Assembly (NCBI GenBank): GCA_036510875.1
Contig: DATCDE010000177.1
Coordinates: 1 to 41,810 of the forward strand
Origin: Actinomycetes bacterium
Lineage (GTDB): Bacteria > Actinomycetota > Actinomycetes > Prado026
Direction of reading: 5' to 3'
Length of the DNA stretch: 41,810 nt
Shown here: positions 1 through 7,709 of the stretch, one piece after another
Numbering within the stretch: the stretch's first letter is position 1
Layout: the number at the start of each line of letters is the position of its first letter
Translations under genes and position numbers: made by a program
The notes under the pieces: model-generated
The model's database searches: none
Told to the model about the DNA's origin: nothing
Seen by the model: only the letters and a program-made list of their open reading frames with translations

Positions 1-2
1 CC

Positions 3-59
3 CGACTCCTCGCCCGCACCCTCACCCAGCTGCGCGAGGGTCTGCTCGTCGAGGAGTGA
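3..59 (+). CDS. 3' end of an unidentified gene
   Basis: An open frame enters from the left edge and ends at TGA 57-59. The 18 visible codons read RLLARTLTQLREGLLVEE, with G or C in nearly every third position, which fits a real coding end. It is too short to assign a family. It would be convergent with the membrane protein that ends at 72. Function unknown. Confidence 0.4.
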   Translation, partial: RLLARTLTQLREGLLVEE

Positions 60-71
60 CCCCCGCTCGCC

Positions 72-479
72 TCACTCGCCCGGTGAGCGCGCCATGGTGA
101 CGACCAGCAGGACGACGGCCACGACGGCGGTGACCAGCACCGCGGACCCGAGCGGCGCCTGTCCGCCGCGCAGCAGGGGCAGCCCCACCGCGAGGCCGAG
201 CAGCAGCTCGGACAGCAGCACCGGCGCGAACCCGGCCCGTCGCCCCCTGGCCAGGCCTCGGGCGGCAACTGCGAGCACCACACCCCAGAACGCGAACAGC
301 GCGGCCTCGATGGCCACAAAGTCGGTCCGCTGGTAGTCCCCGCGCAGCGCCTCGACCACGATCAGTGCGGCATAGGCGACCAGCGCGGCCGCTTGCAGTC
401 CCACGACCGCGGCCAGGGCCCAGCGAACGGACGACGGGGCCGCCCGGCCGGGCTCGCCGCTCGCGGGTGGTTCGGGCAC
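72..479 (-). CDS. Small four-helix integral membrane protein
   Basis: The 135-residue product has four hydrophobic segments (about residues 18-45, 55-75, 85-103 and 107-128) separated by short Arg-rich or Gly-rich loops. There is no signal peptide and no catalytic motif I recognise. Its position beside the lipid kinase and whiB1 matches that of the small membrane protein Rv3217c in M. tuberculosis, so it is probably the same conserved family of unknown function (inference from context). The GTG start is chosen because a TAGGGT box lies 6 nt upstream (486-491), which implies a leaderless transcript divergent from the kinase gene. Confidence 0.75.
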   Translation of the reverse strand: MPEPPASGEPGRAAPSSVRWALAAVVGLQAAALVAYAALIVVEALRGDYQRTDFVAIEAALFAFWGVVLAVAARGLARGRRAGFAPVLLSELLLGLAVGLPLLRGGQAPLGSAVLVTAVVAVVLLVVTMARSPGE

Positions 480-485
480 CCGGCG

Positions 486-511
486 ACCCTACCGGGGCGC
501 TCCCCTAGGCT
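486..511. promoter_or_regulatory. Back-to-back leaderless promoters
   Basis: The complement of 486-491 reads TAGGGT, 6 nt before the GTG of the membrane protein. On the plus strand TAGGCT lies at 506-511, 7 nt before the GTG of the kinase gene. Both fit the actinobacterial TANNNT -10 box with transcription starting at or beside the start codon. The two polymerases would share about 40 bp. No -35 element is obvious. Confidence 0.55.
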
Positions 512-518
512 GGCCACC

Positions 519-1445
519 GTGCGCGCGATCCTCGTCGTCAACCCGACCGCGACACGGACGACGGCTCGCACCCGCGACGTCCTCGTGCACGCGCTCAGTG
601 CCGACCTCGACGTGGACGTGGTCGAGACCACCCATCGCGGGCACGCCCATGAGCTCGCTCGTCGGGCCGTCACCGAGCGCCGTGACCTGCTGCTCGTGCT
701 CGGCGGCGACGGGACCGTCAACGAGGCGGTCAACGGGCTGCTCGCCGACGGGCCGGCTCCGGAGGGGCCGGTGCTGGGGGTCGTCCCCGGCGGGAGCACG
801 AACGTGTTCGCCCGCGCCCTGGGCCTGCCGAACGACCCGGTCGAGGCCACCGGCGAGGTCCTGGACGCGATCCGCGAGGGCCGGACCCGGCGGATCGGGC
901 TCGCCGCCGCGGACGGGCGCTGGTTCACCTTCTGCGCCGGACTCGGCCTGGACGCAGAGGTGGTCGCCGCGGTGGAGGAACGGCGAGCCGAGGGCGGCCA
1001 ACAGCTGTCCGGCGGGCTGTTCGTGCGGTCCGCGGTCCGGTTGTTCTACCGCGGCACCGACCGCCAGCACCCCGCGCTCACCCTCGAGGTTCCAGGGGAG
1101 GGGCCGGTGCCCGGCATCTACCTCGCGATCGTCCAGAACACCTCGCCCTGGACGTACCTGGGCTCGCTGCCGGTCAACCCCTGCCCAGAGGCCGACTTCG
1201 ACACCGGGCTGGACCTCTTGGCGCTGCGTCGGATGGGCACGACGAGCGTGCTGCGGCACGTTCGGCAGATCCTCCAGCCGGGCAGCCGACCCAAGGGGAA
1301 GGACGTGACCGGCCGTCACGACCTGGCCGAGTTCACCGTGTGGTCGGACGTCCCATGCCCCTTCCAGATCGACGGGGAGAGCCTCGAGGACCGGATGAGC
1401 GTGCGCTTCGTGGCCTTCCCTGAGGCGGTTAGCGTCCTGGTGTGA
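519..1445 (+). CDS. Diacylglycerol/sphingosine kinase-family lipid kinase
   Basis: The 308-residue product has the DAGK catalytic domain: N-terminal ILVVNPTA, the nucleotide-binding GGDGTVNE motif at about residues 62-69, then PGGSTNVFARALGLP, which is the second signature of the family. The C-terminal half is the beta-rich lipid kinase domain with a late DGE motif. It should phosphorylate a lipid hydroxyl with ATP at the membrane; the actual lipid cannot be read from sequence. The frame is open far upstream, but GTG 519 is preferred because it follows a TAGGCT -10 box by 7 nt and begins the typical N-terminus. It corresponds by position to Rv3218 next to whiB1 in M. tuberculosis. Confidence 0.88.
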   Translation: MRAILVVNPTATRTTARTRDVLVHALSADLDVDVVETTHRGHAHELARRAVTERRDLLLVLGGDGTVNEAVNGLLADGPAPEGPVLGVVPGGSTNVFARALGLPNDPVEATGEVLDAIREGRTRRIGLAAADGRWFTFCAGLGLDAEVVAAVEERRAEGGQQLSGGLFVRSAVRLFYRGTDRQHPALTLEVPGEGPVPGIYLAIVQNTSPWTYLGSLPVNPCPEADFDTGLDLLALRRMGTTSVLRHVRQILQPGSRPKGKDVTGRHDLAEFTVWSDVPCPFQIDGESLEDRMSVRFVAFPEAVSVLV

Positions 1446-1481
1446 CCGGGCCGGTGCCGGGTCGGGTGCCGGTGGTGTGAG

Positions 1482-1499
1482 GTACGCGACACGGCGTAC
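1482..1499. promoter_or_regulatory. Inverted repeat GTACGC-N6-GCGTAC
   Basis: A perfect 6+6 inverted repeat with a 6-nt spacer lies 36 nt after the kinase stop, in the 285-nt gap before whiB1. The length suits a dimeric regulator site, and it could also fold as a weak hairpin. No regulator can be named. Confidence 0.3.
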
Positions 1500-1665
1500 G
1501 AAGAACTTGAAAATCCAAAAGCCTTGTCTGTCGGCCAACCGTTTGCGACCCTTGACGTGCGTGCCCGTGGTCGATGGCGCCGACCGAGTCAGCGCCAAGG
1601 AGCCTGGAGCGCGAGCAATCAGTGTGTGGGGGCCGAGACATCGGCTCTCGCGCTGCGCGTTGATT

Positions 1666-1681
1666 CGTGAAATGCTTCACA
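1666..1681. promoter_or_regulatory. CRP/FNR-type site upstream of whiB1
   Basis: The sequence CGTGA-N6-TCACA matches the CRP consensus TGTGA-N6-TCACA in nine of ten defined positions. It is centred about 57 nt before the whiB1 ATG. In M. tuberculosis the cAMP receptor protein Rv3676 is known to bind upstream of whiB1, so the position makes sense. That CRP binds this copy is inference. Confidence 0.6.
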
Positions 1682-1730
1682 AGCAGGGCCAGCAGGGACG
1701 ACACCGGGCGAGACGAGGAGTGGACAACAG

Positions 1731-1982
1731 ATGGACTGGCGGCATCGCAGCGCCTGCCGTGACGAGGATCCCGAGCTTTTCTTCCCCATCGGGAACACCG
1801 GCCCCGCCCTGCTCCAGATCGAAGAGGCGAAGGCCGTGTGCCGCCGATGCGAGGTGCGCGAGCCCTGCCTCCAGTGGGCCTTGGAGAGCGGTCAGGACCA
1901 CGGCGTGTGGGGCGGACTGTCCGAGGACGAGCGTCGCGCCCTCAAGCGCCGCACGGCCCGGGCGCGCGCCCGGCTGGCCTGA
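1731..1982 (+). CDS. whiB1: WhiB1-type [4Fe-4S] transcriptional regulator
   Basis: The 83-residue protein has the four cluster-ligand cysteines C9, C37, C40 and C46 (C-X27-C-X2-C-X5-C), the GVWGG turn at 58-62 and a basic C-terminus (KRRTARARAR) that would contact DNA. WhiB1 proteins bind the sigma-70 region 4 of the main sigma factor and sense nitric oxide through the cluster. Assignment to WhiB1 rather than another Wbl class rests on the short N-terminus and the pdtaS neighbour, as in Rv3219-Rv3220c. An AGGAG lies 10 nt before the ATG. A CRP-like site sits about 57 nt upstream, suggesting cAMP-linked control. Confidence 0.93.
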   Translation: MDWRHRSACRDEDPELFFPIGNTGPALLQIEEAKAVCRRCEVREPCLQWALESGQDHGVWGGLSEDERRALKRRTARARARLA

Positions 1983-1989
1983 CCTCGGG

Positions 1990-3441
1990 CTAGTCCTCGA
2001 CCGGCAGGTCCAACCGAGCTCGGGTGCCCTTGGGCTCCCGGCGGTCCAGCTGCAGCCGGCCGCCGAGCTCACCCTCGACGAGGGTCCGCACGATCTGCAG
2101 GCCGAGCCGGTCCGAGTCGGCCAGGTCGAAGTCCGGGGGCAGGCCGGCACCGTCGTCGAGCACCTCCACCTGCAGCTCGCCGGGCCGTCTGGACGCCACC
2201 ACGACCACCACCCCGGCGGCTCCCCTCAGCCCGTGCTGGACGGCGTTCTGCACGAGCTCGGACAGTACGATCGCCAGCGGCGTGGCGACGTCGGCCGGCA
2301 GCACGCCGAACGACCCCTGCCGGACCGGCCGGACCCCGCCACTCGCACTGGACACCTCGCCCGTGGAGACGAGCAGCCGGTCCGCGATCGCGTCGAACTG
2401 CACGGTCTCGTCCGGGGTGGCCGAGAGCATCTCGTGGACGACGGCGATGGAGGCCACCCGCCGGACGGCCTCCTCGAGCGCCGCCCGGCCCTGTGGCTCG
2501 ACCATCCGACGGGCCTGGAGGCGCAGCAGCGCGGCGACGGTCTGCAGGTTGTTCTTCACCCGGTGGTGGATCTCGCGGATCGTCGCGTCCTTGCTGAGCA
2601 GCTCCCGTTCGCGTCGCCGCAGCTCGGTGACGTCTCGGACCAGGATCAGCGCGCCGGTCCGGCGGCCGCCGTCCAGCAACGGGATCGAGCGCACCAGGAC
2701 CGCGGCGCCCTGGTCCTCCAGCTCCATGACCCGGGCCGCCCGGCCGCCCGCGACGGCACCCAGCTCCTCGTCCGCACCGGTCCGCCGCTGGAGCAGCTGC
2801 CGGGTGACGACGTCGAGCCGGGCCCCGGCCAGGTCGGAGGCCAGCCCGAGCCGTCGGTAGGCGGACAGCGCGTTGGGGCTGGCGTACTCGACCGCGCCGT
2901 CCGGTCCCAGCAGCAGCAGACCGTCGCCGACCCGCGGTGAGGCGTCTAGCTCGTCCAGCCCGCCCGGCGCCGGGAAGGACCCCTGCGCGACCATCCTCGT
3001 CAGCTGGTCGGCGGCCGAGAGGTAGGCGGTCTCCAGCCGGCTGCTCGAGCGTGCGAAACCCGGGTCGACGTGACGCGCGATCACCGCAGCCACCTGGTCG
3101 TGCTCCCCACGGACGGGGATCGCCGCGATCGGGACGAGCACGTGCTCTCCCCTGCTGGTCACTGCCTCGCCCTGCTCCAGGGCTTCGTCCAGCAAGGGAC
3201 GTCGACCCCGCGGCAGGAAGGACCCGACCAGGTCGTCGCCGAACACCGTGGGGCCGGTGGTGGGGCGCACCTGCGCGCCGGCGACGTAGCCGGAGCCGTT
3301 CCAGGTGGGCAGCCACAGCACCAGGTCGGAGAACGACAGGTCAGCCAGCAGGTGCCAGTCCGACAGCAGCAGGTGCAGCCGTTCGAGGTCGCCGTCCGTG
3401 AGGTCGGTGTGCCGACGCGCGACGTCGTTCAGGCTGGGCAC
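1990..3441 (-). CDS. pdtaS: PdtaS-type sensor histidine kinase
   Basis: The 483-residue soluble kinase has an N-terminal GAF-like region (about 1-150), a PAS-like domain (about 165-280), a HisKA_2 helix with the phospho-acceptor in EIHHRVKNNLQT (about His292) and a HATPase_c domain with N-box LSELVQNAVQHGL and G-box DDGAGLP. There are no membrane segments. PdtaS autophosphorylates and passes phosphate to the antiterminator regulator PdtaR, which is not in this window. It is convergent with whiB1, with 7 nt between stops, as in mycobacteria. The GTG start follows a TACGCT -10 box by 6 nt, suggesting leaderless transcription. Confidence 0.92.
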   Translation of the reverse strand: MPSLNDVARRHTDLTDGDLERLHLLLSDWHLLADLSFSDLVLWLPTWNGSGYVAGAQVRPTTGPTVFGDDLVGSFLPRGRRPLLDEALEQGEAVTSRGEHVLVPIAAIPVRGEHDQVAAVIARHVDPGFARSSSRLETAYLSAADQLTRMVAQGSFPAPGGLDELDASPRVGDGLLLLGPDGAVEYASPNALSAYRRLGLASDLAGARLDVVTRQLLQRRTGADEELGAVAGGRAARVMELEDQGAAVLVRSIPLLDGGRRTGALILVRDVTELRRRERELLSKDATIREIHHRVKNNLQTVAALLRLQARRMVEPQGRAALEEAVRRVASIAVVHEMLSATPDETVQFDAIADRLLVSTGEVSSASGGVRPVRQGSFGVLPADVATPLAIVLSELVQNAVQHGLRGAAGVVVVVASRRPGELQVEVLDDGAGLPPDFDLADSDRLGLQIVRTLVEGELGGRLQLDRREPKGTRARLDLPVED

Positions 3442-3560
3442 GCTTGCAGCGTAGGGCCACGCCCGATCCCGGTGGCGCAGGGCCGTGCCACGGCGCGCGA
3501 GGGGGCAGACTGAGCCCCACCGCCCTGGCCCCGCAGCCAGCCCGTCGACCGGAGGTACCC

Positions 3561-3882
3561 ATGCACTGGCTCGCGCTCAGCGGGGCCATCGTGTGCGAGA
3601 TCGTCGGCACGCTGTCGCTGCGCTCCACGAACGAGTTCCGACGGTTGGCCCCAGCCTGCTCGTGGCGTGCGCCTTTGCGGCGAGCTTTGCCTGCTGTCCA
3701 TCGCGCTCCGCGGGATCGAGGTCGGGGTCGCCTACGCGATCTGGTCCGCGGTGGGCACCGCCTTCATCGCGACGATCGGGATCGTGTTCCGGGGCGAGAC
3801 CACATCGGCCGTCAAACTGGTGTCGATCGCCCTGGTGGTGATCGGGGTGGTGGGGCTCAATCTCGCCTCCAATCGGGCCTGA
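3561..3882 (+). pseudogene. SMR-family small multidrug transporter, frameshifted
   Basis: Three frames together encode an ordinary SMR protein of about 107 residues. Frame one gives MHWLALSGAIVCEIVGTLS up to FRRLA, including the conserved membrane Glu. Frame two gives PSLLVACAFAASFA. Frame three gives LSIALRGIEVGVAYAIW through VGLNLASNRA. Two single-base losses explain this, near 3649-3652 in a C run and near 3690-3695. SMR proteins are four-helix proton-coupled exporters of cationic compounds. A GGAGG lies just before the ATG, so the 5' end is intact. As read, the protein would stop early or change frame and would not work. Sequencing error is the alternative. Confidence 0.8.
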
Positions 3883-3914
3883 TCGGCCCGGCCGCGCCCG
3901 AGTAGGTTCATCCC

Positions 3915-5624
3915 ATGGCCGAGGACATCCACACGAGCGCCGATGCGAGCAACGACGAGCACGAGGACCGGATCGAGGGGCACGGCGGCGACCTGACGGT
4001 GGCGGTGGCGCGCGCCCACGGGGTGCAGCGGCTGTTCACGCTGAGCGGCGCGCACGTGTTCCCCGTCTACGACGGCGCGGTCAAGGCCCAGCCGCCGATG
4101 CCGATCATCGACGTGCGGCACGAGCAGACCGCGGTGTTCGCGGCGGAGGCCACCGCCAAGCTGACCCGGGCTCCCGGCCTCGCCGTGCTCACCGCCGGAC
4201 CGGGTGTCACCAACGGCGTCTCGGCGGTAACCACGGCGCACTTCAACGGCTCGCCGGTGCTCGTGCTGGGCGGCCGGGCCCCCAGCCAGCGCTGGGGCAG
4301 CGGGGCGCTGCAGGAGCTGGACCACCCGCCGTTGCTCGCCCCGGTGACCAAGCACGCCGGCACGGTCCGCGAGATCGGCCAGCTCGTCGAGCAGGTCGAC
4401 GCGGCCTTCCGGCTGGCCCTGCAGCCGCACCGCGGCCCGGTCTTCCTCGACGTGCCGATGGACCAGCTGTTCTCCCGGGCCGAGTCCGCGGCTCCGGCCG
4501 CCGGCGGCTCGGCGGCGAGCCGCGGCGTCGCCCCGGACCCGGACGACCTGGCCGAGGTCGCCGAGCTGCTCTCGGCTGCGGCCCGCCCGGTGCTCGTCCT
4601 CGGCTCGGACGTCTGGGCCGACGGTGCCGAGGCGGCGGCGCTGCGGCTCGCCGAGACGGTCGGTCTGCCGACGATCGCCAACGGGATGGGGCGCGGGGTG
4701 GTCCCGGCGGGACACCCGCTGCTCGTCACCCGGGCCCGCAGCCGGGCGTTCGGCCAGGCCGACCTCGTCCTCGTGGTCGGCACCCCTCTCGACTTCCGGC
4801 TCGGGTACGGCTCGTTCGGCGGCAAGGACGGCGCCGCACCGGCGCGGGTGGTGCACCTGGCCGACTCCCCCGCCCAGCTGGCCACCCACGCCGAGCTGGC
4901 CGCGTCGGCATCCGGCGACCTGTCGCTCGTCCTTGACGGCGTCCGGGAGGCCTGGGAGCTGCTCGTGCGCCGGCCCTCCTACGTGCAGTGGATGGCCGAC
5001 CTGCAGAACGCCGCTGCCGCGGCGATCGCCTCCGACGCGGCCATGCTGTCGGCCGAGGCGTCGCCGCTGCACCCGGCGCGCATCTACGGCGAGCTGCTGC
5101 CGCGCCTGGCCGAGGACGCCGTCCTGATCGGCGACGGCGGCGACTTCGTCTCCTTCGCCGGCCGGTTCGTGGAGCCCGCGCGGCCGGGCGGCTGGCTGGA
5201 CCCCGGCCCCTACGGGTGCCTGGGCACCGGTCTCGGATACGCGATCGCGGCCCGGCTGGCCAGGCCCTCGGCGCAGGTCGTGCTGCTGCTCGGTGACGGC
5301 GCCGCCGGCTTCTCGCTCATGGACGTCGACACCCTGGTGCGGCACCGGCTGCCGGTGGTCATGGTCGTCGGCAACAACGGCGTGTGGGGGCTGGAGAAGC
5401 ACCCCATGCAGTTCCTGTACGGCTACGACGTGGCCGCGGAGCTGCAGCCGGCGACCCGCTACGACGACGTGGTGCGCGCGCTGGGCGGCGCCGGAGAGAC
5501 GGTCACCCACCCCGACCAGCTGGGCTCGGCCCTGGACCGCGCGTTCGCCGCCGAGGTGCCGTACCTGGTCAACGTCATCACCGACCCCAAGATCGCGTAT
5601 CCACGGACCACGACCGGGATCTGA
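3915..5624 (+). CDS. Acetolactate synthase-like ThiDP enzyme
   Basis: The 569-residue protein has the three-domain plan of the acetohydroxyacid synthase/pyruvate oxidase family. The N-terminal pyrimidine-binding domain has the catalytic Glu in DVRHEQTAVFAAEA (about residue 70). A central Rossmann-like domain runs about 200-340. The C-terminal PP domain has the ThiDP/Mg motif GDGAAGFSLMDVDTLV to NN at about 461-490. It should decarboxylate a 2-keto acid or related acyl substrate; which one cannot be told. No small regulatory subunit gene adjoins, so a degradative or specialised role is as likely as valine/isoleucine synthesis. The ATG follows a TAGGTT box by 6 nt. Confidence 0.82.
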   Translation: MAEDIHTSADASNDEHEDRIEGHGGDLTVAVARAHGVQRLFTLSGAHVFPVYDGAVKAQPPMPIIDVRHEQTAVFAAEATAKLTRAPGLAVLTAGPGVTNGVSAVTTAHFNGSPVLVLGGRAPSQRWGSGALQELDHPPLLAPVTKHAGTVREIGQLVEQVDAAFRLALQPHRGPVFLDVPMDQLFSRAESAAPAAGGSAASRGVAPDPDDLAEVAELLSAAARPVLVLGSDVWADGAEAAALRLAETVGLPTIANGMGRGVVPAGHPLLVTRARSRAFGQADLVLVVGTPLDFRLGYGSFGGKDGAAPARVVHLADSPAQLATHAELAASASGDLSLVLDGVREAWELLVRRPSYVQWMADLQNAAAAAIASDAAMLSAEASPLHPARIYGELLPRLAEDAVLIGDGGDFVSFAGRFVEPARPGGWLDPGPYGCLGTGLGYAIAARLARPSAQVVLLLGDGAAGFSLMDVDTLVRHRLPVVMVVGNNGVWGLEKHPMQFLYGYDVAAELQPATRYDDVVRALGGAGETVTHPDQLGSALDRAFAAEVPYLVNVITDPKIAYPRTTTGI

Positions 5625-5643
5625 CGGACTGGCCTGCCGACGG

Positions 5644-6129
5644 TCAGGGCGATCCGGTGGCGCCCCCGTGGGCGGCCACCAGCCCAGCAATGTCGATCTT
5701 GTTCATGCCGAGCATGGCCTGGGTGACCCGACGCGCACGCTCTGGGTCCGGGTCGCCCATCAGCTGGCCGAGCGCCGCCGGCACAATCTGCCAGGACAGC
5801 CCGAACCGGTCGACCAGCCAGCCGCACTGTGACGGGTTGCCGCCGTCGCACAGCCGATCCCAGAAGTAGTCGACCTCGTCCTGATCGTTGACGGACACGA
5901 AGAACGACACCGCCGGGGTGAAGCTGTACTGGGGGCCTCCGTTGAGCGCCATGAACTCCTGCCCACCGAGCCGGAAGGTCGCCATCATGAGCCCACCGGC
6001 GGGGCCGGGCGCGCCGTCCGGGTAGGGGGCGGTGGACAGGACGGCGGAGTCACCGAAGACCGAGGTGTAGAAGTCCACGGCCTCCCGCACGCGTCCGTCG
6101 AACCACAGGCACGGGGTGATCGTCGGCAT
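5644..6129 (-). CDS. VOC-superfamily (PhnB/glyoxalase-like) protein
   Basis: The 161-residue product matches the PhnB/3-demethylubiquinone methyltransferase-like branch of the vicinal-oxygen-chelate fold: ITPCLWFDGRVREAVDFYTSVF at the start, FRLGGQEFMALNGG in the middle, and VDYFWDRLCDGG then QCGWLVDRFGLSWQIVP near the end. Such proteins form dimers of beta-alpha-beta modules; their substrates are mostly unknown. The ATG at 6129 is chosen over a longer frame because GGAGG lies 8 nt upstream. It is convergent with the ThiDP enzyme, 19 nt away. Confidence 0.85.
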   Translation of the reverse strand: MPTITPCLWFDGRVREAVDFYTSVFGDSAVLSTAPYPDGAPGPAGGLMMATFRLGGQEFMALNGGPQYSFTPAVSFFVSVNDQDEVDYFWDRLCDGGNPSQCGWLVDRFGLSWQIVPAALGQLMGDPDPERARRVTQAMLGMNKIDIAGLVAAHGGATGSP

Positions 6130-6234
6130 CGGGGTACCTCCGGGGAAGGCGAGAGCGGTGGCGGTTCCGGAGTCGATGCTCCCGCTCCGGGACCGTGATG
6201 TCAGCCGTGCCGGGGCCAATTACGCTGCGCTGCC

Positions 6235-7470
6235 ATGACCTCCTTGTGGCACGGCTTCGCAGACATGCACGCGGTGAGTGCGGACGGCCCCCTGGTGCTG
6301 GCCCGCGGCCGGGGCACGCGGGTGTGGGACGTCGACGGGACCGAGTATCTCGACGCCACCGCCGGGTTGTGGTTCGCGAACGTGGGGCACGGACGCACCG
6401 AGATCGCCGACGCGGTCCGGGACCAGCTGGCCGAGCTGGCGGCGTACTCGACGTTCAACGACCTCGCCGCGCCGGCCACACTCGAGCTCGCCGACCGGGT
6501 CGCCTCGCTGGCGCCGGTCGCCGACTCGAAGGTGTTCTTCACCTCGGGTGGCTCGGACTCGGTGGACACCGCGGTCAAGCTGGTTCGCCGCTGGTGGCTG
6601 CTGCAGGGACAACCGCAGCGCCGGGTCGTCGTCGTCCGGGACAAGGCGTACCACGGCATGCACCTGGCCGGGACGTCGCTGTCCGGGATCGACGACAACC
6701 GGGCCGGCTATGGCGACCTCGACCCCGACGTCGTCCGCGTCCGCTGGGACGACGCGGCGACCCTGGCGGACACCCTCGACCACCTCGGCGACCGGGCCGC
6801 GGCGTTCTTCTGCGAGCCGGTGATCGGTGCGGGCGGCGTCTGGTTCGCCGGGGCGGACTACCTGCGCGAGGCCCGGTCGGTGTGCCGCGACCGGCAGGTC
6901 GTGTGGATCAGCGACGAGGTGATTACCGGCTTCGGGCGGGTCGGTGACTGGTTCGCCTCCACCCGGTTCGGGCTCGACCCGGACCTCGTGCTGTGCGCGA
7001 AGGGCCTGACCAGCGGCTACGTGCCGATGGGGGCGGTGCTGGCGGCCCCGCGGATGTGGGAGCCCTTCTACGCAGCCGGCGCCGGAGTGTGGCGGCACGG
7101 CTACACCTACGGCGGGCACGTCGGCGCGGCCGCCGCCGGGCTGGCGAACCTCGACGTGATGGAGCGCGAAGGGCTGCCCGCGCGGGTTCTCACGCGGGAG
7201 TCGGCCCTGGCGTCGTCCCTCGCGCCGCTGACCGGGCACCCGCTCGTGGCCCAGGTCAGGGCCGGCACCGGGCTGCTCGCCGCGGTGCAGCTGCACGACC
7301 CGGCGAGGCTGCCCGCCCTGGTCTGGGCGGTGCGCCGGCACGGGGTGCTGTCGCGGGGGCTCGTCGGCGGCGCACTGCAGATCTCGCCGGCCCTGGTGCT
7401 GGACGACGAGGACCTACGGGTGCTCGCGGATGGCCTCGCCGCAGCCCTCGACGAGGTGGCCGAGGCCTAG
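6235..7470 (+). CDS. Class III pyridoxal-phosphate aminotransferase
   Basis: The 411-residue enzyme has the family landmarks: TSGGSDSVDTAVKLVR for phosphate binding, AYHGM, EPVIGAGGVWF, the cofactor Asp in WISDEVITGFGRVG, and the Schiff-base Lys in LCAKGLTSGY (Lys256). These enzymes transfer amino groups from omega-amino donors to keto acids or aldehydes. The exact substrate is not readable; beta-alanine/pyruvate-like or diamine substrates are typical. The ATG follows TACGCT (6221-6226) by 8 nt, suggesting a leaderless or very short leader. The stop overlaps the end of a convergent HNH remnant. Confidence 0.88.
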   Translation: MTSLWHGFADMHAVSADGPLVLARGRGTRVWDVDGTEYLDATAGLWFANVGHGRTEIADAVRDQLAELAAYSTFNDLAAPATLELADRVASLAPVADSKVFFTSGGSDSVDTAVKLVRRWWLLQGQPQRRVVVVRDKAYHGMHLAGTSLSGIDDNRAGYGDLDPDVVRVRWDDAATLADTLDHLGDRAAAFFCEPVIGAGGVWFAGADYLREARSVCRDRQVVWISDEVITGFGRVGDWFASTRFGLDPDLVLCAKGLTSGYVPMGAVLAAPRMWEPFYAAGAGVWRHGYTYGGHVGAAAAGLANLDVMEREGLPARVLTRESALASSLAPLTGHPLVAQVRAGTGLLAAVQLHDPARLPALVWAVRRHGVLSRGLVGGALQISPALVLDDEDLRVLADGLAAALDEVAEA

Positions 7471-7695
7471 GCACGGCTAGCCGGGGTGGTCGGGGTGTCG
7501 GGGGTCGACGGGGGCCCGGGGACGGGGTGGTGCAGGCCGTTGGGGGTGGTCCATTGGTCGGTGTCGTCGGGGCTGCGGGTGGTCTGCCAGTGGTGGTGGG
7601 TTTTGAGCTGGTGGGTGGGCGCGGCACAGGGCGCCGAGGTTGGCTGCCTGAATACCCCCATCCTGCCGACACCACCGACAGTTCCCGGGCGCAGC
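7467..7695 (-). pseudogene. Remnant of a DUF222/HNH endonuclease (13E12-type)
   Basis: The minus strand encodes NCRWCRQDGGIQAANLGALCRAH in one frame and then HQLKTHHHWQ through the Pro/Thr-rich tail to TAG in the next. One extra base in a CCC run near 7611-7617 separates the two. This is the C-terminal HNH zinc/nuclease motif of the multi-copy DUF222 family common in actinobacteria. The rest of the gene is gone and the thiO::thiD fusion begins beside it, so it may mark an old recombination point. The stop overlaps the convergent aminotransferase stop. Confidence 0.75.
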
Positions 7696-7709
7696 GAACG
7701 GGACCGGAG

